Translations under genes and position numbers: made by a program
Shown: in pieces, positions 32,229 through 40,226 of the stretch
How positions within the stretch are numbered: position 1 is the first letter of the stretch
Layout of the letters: the number at the start of each line of letters is the position of its first letter
From: an uncultured Eubacteriales bacterium
GTDB taxonomy: Bacteria > Bacillota > Clostridia > Peptostreptococcales > Anaerovoracaceae
Assembly (NCBI GenBank): GCA_900315125.1
Contig: OMXT01000085.1
Location: 1-61,711, forward strand
Direction: 5' to 3'
Length of the DNA stretch: 61,711 nt
Notes under the pieces: model-generated
The model's input: the letters and a program-made list of their open reading frames with translations, nothing else
The model's database searches: none
Told to the model about the DNA's origin: nothing

Positions 32229-33278
32229 ATGCAGACAAGTTTCACAAAAAAGTTTTTTGTGCTGGTTCTGATCGCAGCGGTCCTGGTTTGCTTTACACAG
32301 GTAACATTCGGATCCTCCACAAAGGAAAAGAAGAAACAGCTGAAGGAAGTCCAGAGCCAGAAGGACGATATTTCCGGCGAACTGGACGAGATGAAGGCGA
32401 AGATACGCAAGTCCCAGAATACACTGGACAGCCTTTCTTCCCAGATCGATAAGAAACAGGAGCAGATCGACGAGGCGGAGACTGCTCTCCAGAAGACGAA
32501 GGCGAAGATAGAAGAAAGAAATGAGGGGCTGAACAAGCGTCTCCGCGCCATGTACAAGAGCGGAACCATCGGATATGTGGATGTGATCCTTGGGTCAAAC
32601 AGCGTTGAGGAACTGGTGACCAATGTGGATATGGTCCAGAAGATCTTCAGCAACGACCAGACGATCCTGACGGAACTGAAAGCTCAGAAGACGGAGATCG
32701 ATGAGCAGGAGACCAAGCTGCAGGAACAGAAAGCGGCTCTGGATAAGCAGAAGAAAGAACGGGATGAGGATCAGGCAGTCCTTGTCGCCCAGAAGAAGAA
32801 GCTGCAGGATAAATATGACACGCTGTCAGCAACGGAGAGCAAATTGAAAGACGCGATCGCCAAAGCCCAGGCAGCGGGCGGCGTTGTGTATTCCGGCGGC
32901 AAATGGGCATTCCCTCTGCACAGCAGCTATACGCTGACATCCCATTACGGCGAGGCCCGCAGCTATGAGAGCCATCCGGGGGTAGACCTCGCGGTGCCTA
33001 CAGGGACGCCAGTCTATGCGGCACAGAGCGGAAAGGTCGTAACTGCCGGCTCCTACGGGGGATACGGTAATGCGGTAATGATCTATCATGGGAATAACGT
33101 TACTTCTGTTTACGGCCATAATTCCAGAGTCGTCGTCAGTGTCGGACAGACGGTCAAGAGGGGACAGCTGATCGCCTATGCAGGGTCGACGGGATGGAGC
33201 ACCGGACCTCATGTGCATTTTGAGGTCAGGGTCAACGGTTCCCCGGTCAGCACGCAGCCGTATATCGGAATCAGTTAA
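32229..33278 (+). CDS. EnvC/PcsB-like M23 peptidase with coiled coil
   Basis: A secreted cell-wall protein of 349 residues: signal peptide (~1-30), a long coiled coil (~33-220) rich in Lys/Glu/Gln, and a C-terminal LytM/M23 domain (~235-345). The zinc set appears complete (SHPGVDLAVP with H and D; GPHVHFEV), so unlike E. coli EnvC it may itself be a peptidoglycan endopeptidase. The position 35 nt after ftsX and the coiled coil match the FtsEX-controlled partner of other bacteria. The SD caggagg precedes the ATG. Confidence 0.9.
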   Translation: MQTSFTKKFFVLVLIAAVLVCFTQVTFGSSTKEKKKQLKEVQSQKDDISGELDEMKAKIRKSQNTLDSLSSQIDKKQEQIDEAETALQKTKAKIEERNEGLNKRLRAMYKSGTIGYVDVILGSNSVEELVTNVDMVQKIFSNDQTILTELKAQKTEIDEQETKLQEQKAALDKQKKERDEDQAVLVAQKKKLQDKYDTLSATESKLKDAIAKAQAAGGVVYSGGKWAFPLHSSYTLTSHYGEARSYESHPGVDLAVPTGTPVYAAQSGKVVTAGSYGGYGNAVMIYHGNNVTSVYGHNSRVVVSVGQTVKRGQLIAYAGSTGWSTGPHVHFEVRVNGSPVSTQPYIGIS

Positions 33279-33295
33279 GGAGAACGAATTAATCA

Positions 33296-34933
33296 ATGGA
33301 TCTGGAACCAAAAATCAGAGAACTGCTGAATAAGAGGGGCATCGTGTCAGAAACAGAGATTGCGGAATTTCTGTCTGACCGGCCCCAGAAAACATATGAT
33401 CCATTCCTGCTTCTGAATATGGAAGCGGGAGTGGATCTCATATTATCTGCCATAGATGAGGGAAAGAAGATCTGCATCTACGGCGACTACGACGCGGATG
33501 GCATCACGTCCACCGTGATCATGTGGGAAGTGCTGTCTCATCTGACGGACCGGCTGATGTATCATATTCCCTCCCGCTTTGATGAAGGATATGGACTGAA
33601 CTGCGATGCGGTCCGTGAGATCAGGGAAGAAGGAGCAGACCTGCTGATAACAGTGGACTGCGGCAGTGTGTCCTGTGAGGAAGTAGCCTATGCGAAAGAA
33701 CTGGGAATGGATGTGCTCGTTACGGACCATCATCAGGTGACGGATCGCATTGCTGACTGCATCGTCATCAATCCGGCCCAGCCGGGAGAGACGTACCCCT
33801 TCCGTTTTCTCGCCGGGTGCGGCGTCGCCTTCAAGGTCTGTCAAGCCCTCGTCATGGTGACCGGCCTGCCCAAGCGGGCGCTGACATCCACACTGGATCT
33901 TGTAGGGATCGGGACGATCGGGGACATCGTTCCCCTGGTGGATGAGAACAGGACTCTCGCCAAGTACGGGCTGCGGGCAGTCAATACCGGCGCCCGGGAG
34001 AATCTTCGCATGCTCATCGAGGCGGTCGGCCTGAAGCCGGGAAAGATAACGGCAGAAATTGTATCCTTTGTTATCGTGCCACATCTCAATGCGGCGGGGA
34101 GAATGGTCCATGCGAGGATCGCGGCAGACCTTTTCCTGACCCGTGATCCGGTGAAAGCTGCAGACAGCATCCGGCAGATCTGCGAACTGAACCAGAGACG
34201 GAAACGCATTCAGCAGGATACATATGAGGAATGCGCAGAGATGATCCGCAGTCAGTACTCACAGGATCCGTTCCTGCTGCTGCCTCTGCGGGATGCCCAC
34301 GAGGGGATCACAGGCATCGTCGCCGGAAAAATAAAGGAAGAATACTACCGTCCCACTGTGATTGTGACTCCGGTAGGACAGGGACTTTGTAAAGGCACGG
34401 GCAGAAGCATCGAGGGCATTGATATCTATCAGGTGCTGAAGAAGAGCGAGGAGCTCTTTGAGCGGTTCGGCGGCCATAAGGCGGCATGCGGATTCACCAT
34501 GAAAGAAGAGAACATTCCTGCCCTGAGAAAGAGTATCATGGATCAGATGGCAGAAGTCAGCAGCGATGTATGGAAAAGGGATACGACGCCGGACCTGGAA
34601 GTAGAAGGAAAGGACCTGACATTTCATCTGGCGGAACAGCTGTCGCTGCTCGAACCCTGCGGAGCGGGCAATCCGAGACCGGGCATCGGCGTGCGCGGCA
34701 GGAGCCAGAATGCGGCGCGGATCGGCGCTGACGGTCAGTTCCTGCGGTTTACTGCCAGACTTCAGGGCGGAGAGTGCCTGTCATGTATCGCATTCCGCAA
34801 TACGGATGAGATCGAGGCGATGTTCCGCGGCGGCAGGGAACTTCTTATTGCAGGAACCCTGGGCGTCAATGTATGGAGAGACCGCAGAAATCTTCAGCTT
34901 ATCACAGAAAGCGTTTCTGAAGCATCTGTATAG
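33296..34933 (+). CDS. recJ: Single-stranded-DNA-specific exonuclease RecJ
   Basis: A 545-residue 5'-3' ssDNA exonuclease of the DHH superfamily used in recombination and mismatch repair. It has GDYDADGITST, VDCGS, VTDHHQV, the DHHA1 domain with FGGHKAACGF, and a C-terminal OB-like region. It is slightly shorter than the usual 560-580 but has all motifs. The SD aaggaga precedes the ATG. It interrupts a run of cell-envelope genes. Confidence 0.94.
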   Translation: MDLEPKIRELLNKRGIVSETEIAEFLSDRPQKTYDPFLLLNMEAGVDLILSAIDEGKKICIYGDYDADGITSTVIMWEVLSHLTDRLMYHIPSRFDEGYGLNCDAVREIREEGADLLITVDCGSVSCEEVAYAKELGMDVLVTDHHQVTDRIADCIVINPAQPGETYPFRFLAGCGVAFKVCQALVMVTGLPKRALTSTLDLVGIGTIGDIVPLVDENRTLAKYGLRAVNTGARENLRMLIEAVGLKPGKITAEIVSFVIVPHLNAAGRMVHARIAADLFLTRDPVKAADSIRQICELNQRRKRIQQDTYEECAEMIRSQYSQDPFLLLPLRDAHEGITGIVAGKIKEEYYRPTVIVTPVGQGLCKGTGRSIEGIDIYQVLKKSEELFERFGGHKAACGFTMKEENIPALRKSIMDQMAEVSSDVWKRDTTPDLEVEGKDLTFHLAEQLSLLEPCGAGNPRPGIGVRGRSQNAARIGADGQFLRFTARLQGGECLSCIAFRNTDEIEAMFRGGRELLIAGTLGVNVWRDRRNLQLITESVSEASV

Positions 34934-34968
34934 CGCCGGATGATTTGGAAAACCGGCGAGGTGATCAT

Positions 34969-36147
34969 ATGGACGAAGCAAACAGAAAACAGACAATACG
35001 CATAATCCTTATTACAGTCTGCGTTACGGTTGCCGCAGCGGTTCTTCTGGTATGGGCTGCGGCGGAGATCGGCGGTCTCCGCCTTGTCAACGGAAAGACT
35101 TATGAAAGAAATGAGAAGATCGCGGTGAAGTACGGGAAACTCTATGACATCCAGACGAAAATAGAGGACGAAGGTCTCTGGGATGTCAGCGAATCGAAAC
35201 AGATGAACGCTGTGTACAAAGGCCTGGTCGGGAGCTTGAATGATAAATATTCTGAGTATTACACACCTTCGGAGGCGAAAGAATGGGATAATTATGTCAA
35301 TGCGACATTCTACGGCATCGGGGTAATATTTACACAGGACGAAAAGAACAGATTCCTGATTTCCGACGTGATCGACCAGAGCCCTGCGGATAATGCCGGG
35401 TTGAAGAAGGGGGATATCATCACACAGGTCAACGGAAAAACCTATAAGACGTCCGACAAGTTAAAAGATGCCATACGGGGAGAACTGGGAACGAAGGTAA
35501 ACGTGACATACGAGAGAAACGGCGTGTCGAAAACAGTGACCATTACAAGAGGAAAAGTTACGGAAACAACCGTATCCGGGACTATTCTGAAGGATCATAT
35601 GGCGTACATTCGGATCAGTTCCTTTGCTGAGAAAACAGCAGAAGAATTCCAGCATGAGCTCAGCACACTGGAGAAAAAGGATCCGAAGGGTCTCATTATC
35701 GACCTGCGTGAGAATCCCGGCGGTTATGCGGACCAGGCACTGAAAATCGCTGATCAGCTCCTGCCGGAATGCACCATTACGTACCTGCAGGACAGAAAAG
35801 GGAAAAAGACATATTACAATTCGAAGGAAAGTGCAACGAAACTGAAATATGTTCTTCTCGTGGACGGCGGTTCCGCCAGTTCCTCTGAGATCGTTGCGGC
35901 GGCAGTCAAGGATAATAAAGGCGGAAAACTTGTCGGGACCCGCACGTTCGGCAAGGGGATCGTGCAGCAGGAGTATCAGTTCAATGACGGTTCGGAACTG
36001 AAGCTGACGACCCATCAGTATTTCTCTCCGAAAGGGCACCGGATCAACAAGGTAGGGATCAAACCGGATTATACGGTAAAATTCGATATATCCGGCGATC
36101 ATGACGCACAGCTTGAGAAGGCGATGCAGCTCCTGGAGGCTGATTGA
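34969..36147 (+). CDS. S41-family carboxy-terminal processing protease
   Basis: A membrane-anchored serine protease of 392 residues: N-terminal helix (~12-31), PDZ domain (~105-190), then the S41 core with DLRENPGG, DGGSASSSEI (catalytic Ser) and FGKGIVQ (catalytic Lys). It acts on the outer face of the membrane; substrates are likely cell-wall hydrolases or other surface proteins (family inference), in keeping with the FtsEX-M23 genes upstream. The SD gaggtg (34959-34964) sets ATG 34969. Confidence 0.92.
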   Translation: MDEANRKQTIRIILITVCVTVAAAVLLVWAAAEIGGLRLVNGKTYERNEKIAVKYGKLYDIQTKIEDEGLWDVSESKQMNAVYKGLVGSLNDKYSEYYTPSEAKEWDNYVNATFYGIGVIFTQDEKNRFLISDVIDQSPADNAGLKKGDIITQVNGKTYKTSDKLKDAIRGELGTKVNVTYERNGVSKTVTITRGKVTETTVSGTILKDHMAYIRISSFAEKTAEEFQHELSTLEKKDPKGLIIDLRENPGGYADQALKIADQLLPECTITYLQDRKGKKTYYNSKESATKLKYVLLVDGGSASSSEIVAAAVKDNKGGKLVGTRTFGKGIVQQEYQFNDGSELKLTTHQYFSPKGHRINKVGIKPDYTVKFDISGDHDAQLEKAMQLLEAD

Positions 36148-36172
36148 CTTTATTGCGATAAAGTGCTATACT
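36144..36172 (+). promoter_or_regulatory. Promoter of the YerC-type regulator gene
   Basis: TTGACT (36144-36149), 17-bp spacer, TATACT (36167-36172). The -35 box overlaps the stop codon of the S41 protease gene. Confidence 0.7.
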
Positions 36173-36239
36173 GTGCCTTGAGCCGGCATCTTCCGTAAAT
36201 GCTGAGGTTTGGGGAGAGCCGGAAGAAGGAGACTTTAAC

Positions 36240-36542
36240 ATGGCATATGAATCTAAATTTAAGAGAGACGATATTGACGAACTGTTTGACGCGATCCTGA
36301 CCCTTCGGGACAGGGAGGACTGTTACCGCTTTTTTGAGGATATCTGCACGGTAAACGAGATCCATTCGATCTCCCAGCGGCTGCAGGTAGCCAAGCTCCT
36401 CTCTCAGAAACGGACATATAATGAGATCGAGAAGATCACCAGGGCGTCCACTGCGACGATCAGCAGGATAAACAAGTGTCTTCTCTACGGCGCTGACGGG
36501 TACCGCAGGGTGCTGGAGCGGCTGGACAAGGAGAAGGAATAA
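36240..36542 (+). CDS. TrpR-like regulator, YerC/YecD family
   Basis: A 100-residue helical DNA-binding protein related to TrpR, with the helix-turn-helix around RTYNEIEKITRASTATISRINKCLLYG. In this family the ligand is not established, and it need not bind tryptophan. It is transcribed alone between its promoter and the terminator at 36570. It could act on amino-acid genes such as those in this window, but no site was identified. Confidence 0.9.
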   Translation: MAYESKFKRDDIDELFDAILTLRDREDCYRFFEDICTVNEIHSISQRLQVAKLLSQKRTYNEIEKITRASTATISRINKCLLYGADGYRRVLERLDKEKE

Positions 36543-36569
36543 CAGAATATAAATACGAGATGACAGAAT

Positions 36570-36617
36570 AGGGTGTCTCAGAAGGCTACAGTTACCTTCA
36601 GGGACACCCTCTTTTCG
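36570..36617 (+). terminator. Terminator after the yerC-like gene
   Basis: agggtgtc (36570-36577) pairs with gacaccct (36603-36610), with an inner gaagg/ccttc stem and a following ctttt. Confidence 0.75.
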
Positions 36618-36627
36618 TATCCATTTT

Positions 36628-36656
36628 TTGACTTGCAGAAGATTTAGCGTTACAAT
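36628..36656 (+). promoter_or_regulatory. Promoter of the phosphopantetheinyl transferase operon
   Basis: TTGACT (36628-36633), 17-bp spacer, TACAAT (36651-36656). Confidence 0.7.
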
Positions 36657-36712
36657 GTGGGGGTATATTCAGAGAAAAGGCAGAGAAGGCTTTGAGAGTA
36701 ACAGGGGGTATT

Positions 36713-37258
36713 ATGAATTCTATCTATATTTATGACGGCAGCTTCCAGAAGGGGGATGCAGGCTTTTTCATGATCCGGGGCGCCGCAGCAAGACATTGCC
36801 TGGAGAGCGGCATTCCCTTCGACGCAGCAAGGGCGAAGATCGTCCGTGACGAGAAGGGCAAGCCCTATTTCGAGGATTATCCGCTGGAGTTTTCGCTGAC
36901 CCACAGCGGATCGCTCTGGATGTGTATGTTCAGCAGCCAGCCCTGCGGCCTGGATCTTCAGGTGATCAGGGACTGTGATCATGAAAAGATCTCCGCCCGC
37001 TATTATAAACCTGAGGAGCAGAAGTATGTGGAGGAGAACGGGCTGGAGGGATTCTTCGATGTCTGGGTCCGCAAGGAAGCTTACTGTAAGATGACGGGGG
37101 AGGGGCTGTTCGGAGCGGACATGCCTTCGGTCCTGGCGGACAGCGGTGTCTTTGCCGGAAAAGAATATCATTTCCAGGACGTGGAGATCGCTGACGATAT
37201 GCGCTGCGCTGTATGCACAGGGCCTGAGGCGGAAATAGAACTGAGGGTCCTGGCATGA
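36713..37258 (+). CDS. 4'-phosphopantetheinyl transferase, Sfp-type
   Basis: It transfers phosphopantetheine from CoA to a carrier protein. The 181 residues have FSLTHSG, CGLDLQ with the Mg2+ ligand D81, and WVRKEAYCKMTGEGL (E122, K126). The usual acidic residue two after D81 is Gln (Q83). It is shorter than Sfp (~224) because the N-terminal half is compact. No carrier protein or NRPS/PKS gene is in the window. ATG 36713 follows the SD aggggg. It overlaps recX by 4 nt. Confidence 0.82.
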   Translation: MNSIYIYDGSFQKGDAGFFMIRGAAARHCLESGIPFDAARAKIVRDEKGKPYFEDYPLEFSLTHSGSLWMCMFSSQPCGLDLQVIRDCDHEKISARYYKPEEQKYVEENGLEGFFDVWVRKEAYCKMTGEGLFGADMPSVLADSGVFAGKEYHFQDVEIADDMRCAVCTGPEAEIELRVLA

Positions 37259-37734
37259 GGAAGCGGTCTGCGGAGGAAGCGGCCGCCCGCAAGCTGGCGG
37301 ATCGTAGCATGTCAGTAGAAGAGCTGCGCCGGTGGCTCAGGAACAAAGGCTACAGTGCCGATGAAACAGAAACTGTGATTGCTGTTTTTCTGGAGCTGGA
37401 CTATCTGAATGATGAGCGGTACTGCAGCGAATATATAGATTATGCCCTGCGACGGAACATGGGCAGAAGGCGGATCCTTGCCGATCTGGCAGGCAGGGGC
37501 ATAAACGGGGAAATGGCGGAAAACGCCTATGAGGACTTTGTTTCTGAAGAAGACGTACCTCCGGAAGCAGAACGTGCCAGGGAAGAAGCATCCCGGGTGC
37601 TGCGCATGGCAGATCTTACATGGGATGATCCGGTGCCGGAAAAGATCCGGGCAAGGGTTGCCCGGAAACTGAACAGCTACGGGTTCAGTGCATCGACGAT
37701 CTATGGGATTCTTGATGAGATGAAGAGGGGATGA
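37255..37734 (+). CDS. recX: Regulatory protein RecX
   Basis: A 159-residue helical-repeat protein that modulates RecA filaments. The typical SVEELRRWLRNKGYS and LDYLNDERYCSEYIDYALR segments are visible. ATG overlaps the preceding stop (ATGA), and its own stop overlaps the region of the next start. recA is not adjacent. Confidence 0.88.
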   Translation: MRKRSAEEAAARKLADRSMSVEELRRWLRNKGYSADETETVIAVFLELDYLNDERYCSEYIDYALRRNMGRRRILADLAGRGINGEMAENAYEDFVSEEDVPPEAERAREEASRVLRMADLTWDDPVPEKIRARVARKLNSYGFSASTIYGILDEMKRG

Positions 37735-37736
37735 AT

Positions 37737-38639
37737 ATGGACTGGAGACTGTGGATGGGGCCGCTGATTGGCGCCCTTATCGGTTACTGTACGAATTATA
37801 TTGCCGTCAAGATGCTGTTTCGGCCATACGAGCCGAAGTACCTGTTTGGGCATCGGCTGCCCTTTACGCCGGGAATCATACCAAAGAGTAAGGACCGGAT
37901 CGCCGGAGCTATAGGCACGACGCTGGTGAACCACCTGCTGACGCCGGAGACGCTGAAGAGTTATCTGCTGGCGCCGGATCTGAAACAGAAGATCGCAGGT
38001 ACAGTGAACAGTGTGATAGAAAGGGAAACAGCAGACGACCGCAAAGTTCGGGATGTGATTACTTACTATATGGACGGTGAGGAGTTCGACCAGCTTGCAG
38101 AACGGGAGGAAGCGGCAGTCTCTGAAATGCTCACAATCAAGATGCTGGATCTTGATCTGGGAAGCATCGTCGGGGAATCGGTGCTCCGGGCGATCCGGGA
38201 AAAGCAGGATACGTCATGGGCAGCCAAGTTTATGACGGAAAATTTTATCCATTCTCTGATCAGTAAGATCAGTGAGAAGACAAATGAGATCGTCGTGGAG
38301 GAAGGACCTGGCATGATACAGAACCTGATCCACAGGGAATCCAGCGAACTTCAGGAAAAGACCATGGGTGAACTGTTCACAAGACTGAAGGGAACAGGCA
38401 TCGATATCGGTGAGAAAGTGGTTCAGGGATATGAGGTCGTTTTGGACCGGCGCATGGAAAGCATCCTGAACGCGGTGGACTTCTCACGGATTGCCAGAGA
38501 GAAGATCAGCGCCATGGATCCCCGGCAGCTGGAGCAGCTGACACTTTCTGTGGCGAAAAAAGAACTGAGCGCGATCGTTAATCTAGGAGCATTGATCGGG
38601 TTCGTTCTGGGCCTGCTGAATCTGCTGACAGCGCTGTAA
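37737..38639 (+). CDS. DUF445 membrane-associated protein
   Basis: A ~300-residue DUF445 (YheB-like) protein: an N-terminal helix with GALIGYCTNYIAVKMLFRP, the hallmark of the family, FTPGIIPKSKDRIAG, a long helical middle, and a C-terminal helix (~280-298). In Bacillus a relative is a spore-associated membrane protein, but the molecular role is unknown. ATG 37737 has the SD gagggg at the right distance; ATG 37731 is too close to it. Confidence 0.85.
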   Translation: MDWRLWMGPLIGALIGYCTNYIAVKMLFRPYEPKYLFGHRLPFTPGIIPKSKDRIAGAIGTTLVNHLLTPETLKSYLLAPDLKQKIAGTVNSVIERETADDRKVRDVITYYMDGEEFDQLAEREEAAVSEMLTIKMLDLDLGSIVGESVLRAIREKQDTSWAAKFMTENFIHSLISKISEKTNEIVVEEGPGMIQNLIHRESSELQEKTMGELFTRLKGTGIDIGEKVVQGYEVVLDRRMESILNAVDFSRIAREKISAMDPRQLEQLTLSVAKKELSAIVNLGALIGFVLGLLNLLTAL

Positions 38640-38654
38640 TGGAGGATAAGTAAG

Positions 38655-38978
38655 ATGAAAGAAATACTGCTGAAACCGGACAGTCCCTTCTTTAACTATG
38701 TGGATGTGTCTGTGATAGATTTCCCAAAAGGCGTATCGGAAGGAACGGAGCGACGCCGCTGCAGGATACAGGTGGAATTCGCTAAAGTGGATGTGGAGCA
38801 GCTGAAGAAGCGGGGGCTGGATTACGCTGCGGCGATCCAGTATTACAGAGATTACATATACAAGCTTGTCAAGGTGAATCTGGCTATGGACTGGGAGTGC
38901 ATCGGGGGTATGGATGAGCTCATGAAGATCGTAGAAGATCATGTCAAACCATATTACGAAGAGAGCCCGGCGGACTGA
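38655..38978 (+). CDS. Small conserved-looking protein of unknown function
   Basis: A 107-residue soluble protein I do not recognise. It has mixed beta/alpha character (MKEILLKPDSPFFNYVDVSV, then a helix QLKKRGLDYAAAIQYYRDYI) and no membrane segment. It lies 15 nt after the DUF445 gene with the SD ggagga, so it is likely the last gene of that operon. Confidence 0.65.
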   Translation: MKEILLKPDSPFFNYVDVSVIDFPKGVSEGTERRRCRIQVEFAKVDVEQLKKRGLDYAAAIQYYRDYIYKLVKVNLAMDWECIGGMDELMKIVEDHVKPYYEESPAD

Positions 38979-39026
38979 GGCGCTGCGGCCCTGGAATATC
39001 CATGTTTGGTCTGGTGGGGGCTGTGG

Positions 39027-39093
39027 TATAATATAAAAGTTAATGATAACAGACGCTGATTCCCGGACTACGGCTCAAGGATCAGCGATTTTT
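39027..39093 (+). promoter_or_regulatory. Promoter, dyad and terminator-like leader hairpin of the CobW operon
   Basis: A perfect TATAAT (39027-39032) is followed at the start of transcription by the dyad gtta-atga-taac (39039-39050). cgctgat (39054-39060) and atcagcg (39081-39087), with an inner ccg/cgg, then form a hairpin followed by attttta. The hairpin may attenuate transcription before the gene at 39117. The dyad does not match the full Zur box. Confidence 0.45.
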
Positions 39094-39116
39094 ACGGAAA
39101 GAGATGGTTTTGGATT

Positions 39117-40223
39117 ATGGCAAAAGTAGATATTTTTTCGGGATTTCTGGGAGCGGGAAAGACAACTCTGATCAGAAAACTGATTAAGGAAGCGTATCAG
39201 GGCGAGCAGGTCGTACTCATAGAGAACGAGTTCGGCGAGATCGGCGTTGACGGCGGATTTCTGCAGGATACCGGCGTCAAGATCAATCAAATGGCAGCAG
39301 GCTGCATCTGCTGTACCCTTGTAGGGGATTTCGGCAAGGCGCTGAACCAGGTGATCGCGGATTATGAACCGGACCGGATCCTCATCGAGCCCTCCGGCGT
39401 CGGAAAGCTCAGTGATGTGATCATCGCCGTTCAGGATCTTCATAACGACAAGATTCAGCTGAACGGATTTACCACAGTAGTAGATGCGAAGAAATGCAAG
39501 ATGTATATGAAGAATTTCGGCGAATTCTTCGATAACCAGATAGAGAATGCCAGTTCCATCATCCTGAGCCATGTAGATGGTATTTCCCAGAAGAAGATGG
39601 ACGAGTGTGTTGCCATGCTCCGGGAGCATAACCAGGATGCTACGATCGTTACCACACCCTGGGATCAGATCAGCGGAAAAGAGATCCTATCGATCATGGA
39701 ACAGAAAAAGACACTGTCTGCAGAACTGGATAAGCTGAGAGAGGAAGCTTACCGGGAGCAGGCGGAGCATGAGGCAGAAGAGGCGGAGGAGCATGAACAT
39801 CATCATGATCATGACCATGACCATGAAGAACATGACCATGAGGATCACGACCACCACGACCATGACCATGACCACGAGGATCACGACCATGAGGGACATC
39901 ATCACCACCACCATCATCACCATCACGGCGGTCACGACGCGGACGAGGTATTCGATGATTTCGGCGTAGAGACAGCTCATAAGTTTACGAAGGAGCGGAT
40001 CCAGAGCGCCCTGGAAGGACTCCAGAATATCGGCGAAGTGGGGCAGGTGCTCCGCGCGAAGGGCATCGTAGAGAGCGATGACGGTCAGTGGATCCATTTC
40101 GACTACGTTCCCGGTGAGCCGGATGTCAGGACAGGTCCGGCAGCAGCTACAGGCATGATCTGTGTCATCGGCGCGGGGATCGACCATGACCGCATCCGTG
40201 AACTGTTTGGATTAGGAGAGTAA
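39117..40223 (+). CDS. CobW/COG0523-family G3E GTPase with long His-rich segment
   Basis: A 368-residue metallochaperone-type GTPase: Walker A GFLGAGKT (9-16), the metal-binding CICC (63-66), the GTP-specificity region, and the CobW C-terminal domain (~280-365). Between them, residues ~217-273 hold 29 His among Asp/Glu, including ten in a row, a large metal-binding reservoir. The family delivers Zn2+ (ZNG1/YciC), Co2+ or Fe to client enzymes; Zn2+ is most likely here but not proven. The SD is weak. The next gene, also CobW-related, starts 3 nt after its stop. Confidence 0.88.
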   Translation: MAKVDIFSGFLGAGKTTLIRKLIKEAYQGEQVVLIENEFGEIGVDGGFLQDTGVKINQMAAGCICCTLVGDFGKALNQVIADYEPDRILIEPSGVGKLSDVIIAVQDLHNDKIQLNGFTTVVDAKKCKMYMKNFGEFFDNQIENASSIILSHVDGISQKKMDECVAMLREHNQDATIVTTPWDQISGKEILSIMEQKKTLSAELDKLREEAYREQAEHEAEEAEEHEHHHDHDHDHEEHDHEDHDHHDHDHDHEDHDHEGHHHHHHHHHHGGHDADEVFDDFGVETAHKFTKERIQSALEGLQNIGEVGQVLRAKGIVESDDGQWIHFDYVPGEPDVRTGPAAATGMICVIGAGIDHDRIRELFGLGE

Positions 40224-40226
40224 CTG

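Noticed and set aside
39027-39060. Zur operator before the CobW gene
   Set aside because: Only a short GTTA-4-TAAC dyad; the 23-bp Gram-positive Zur consensus is not matched.
39764-39933. Cat/cac-rich tract as a microsatellite or frameshifted region
   Set aside because: The frame is intact and the CobW C-terminal domain follows in frame; His-rich insertions are known in this family.
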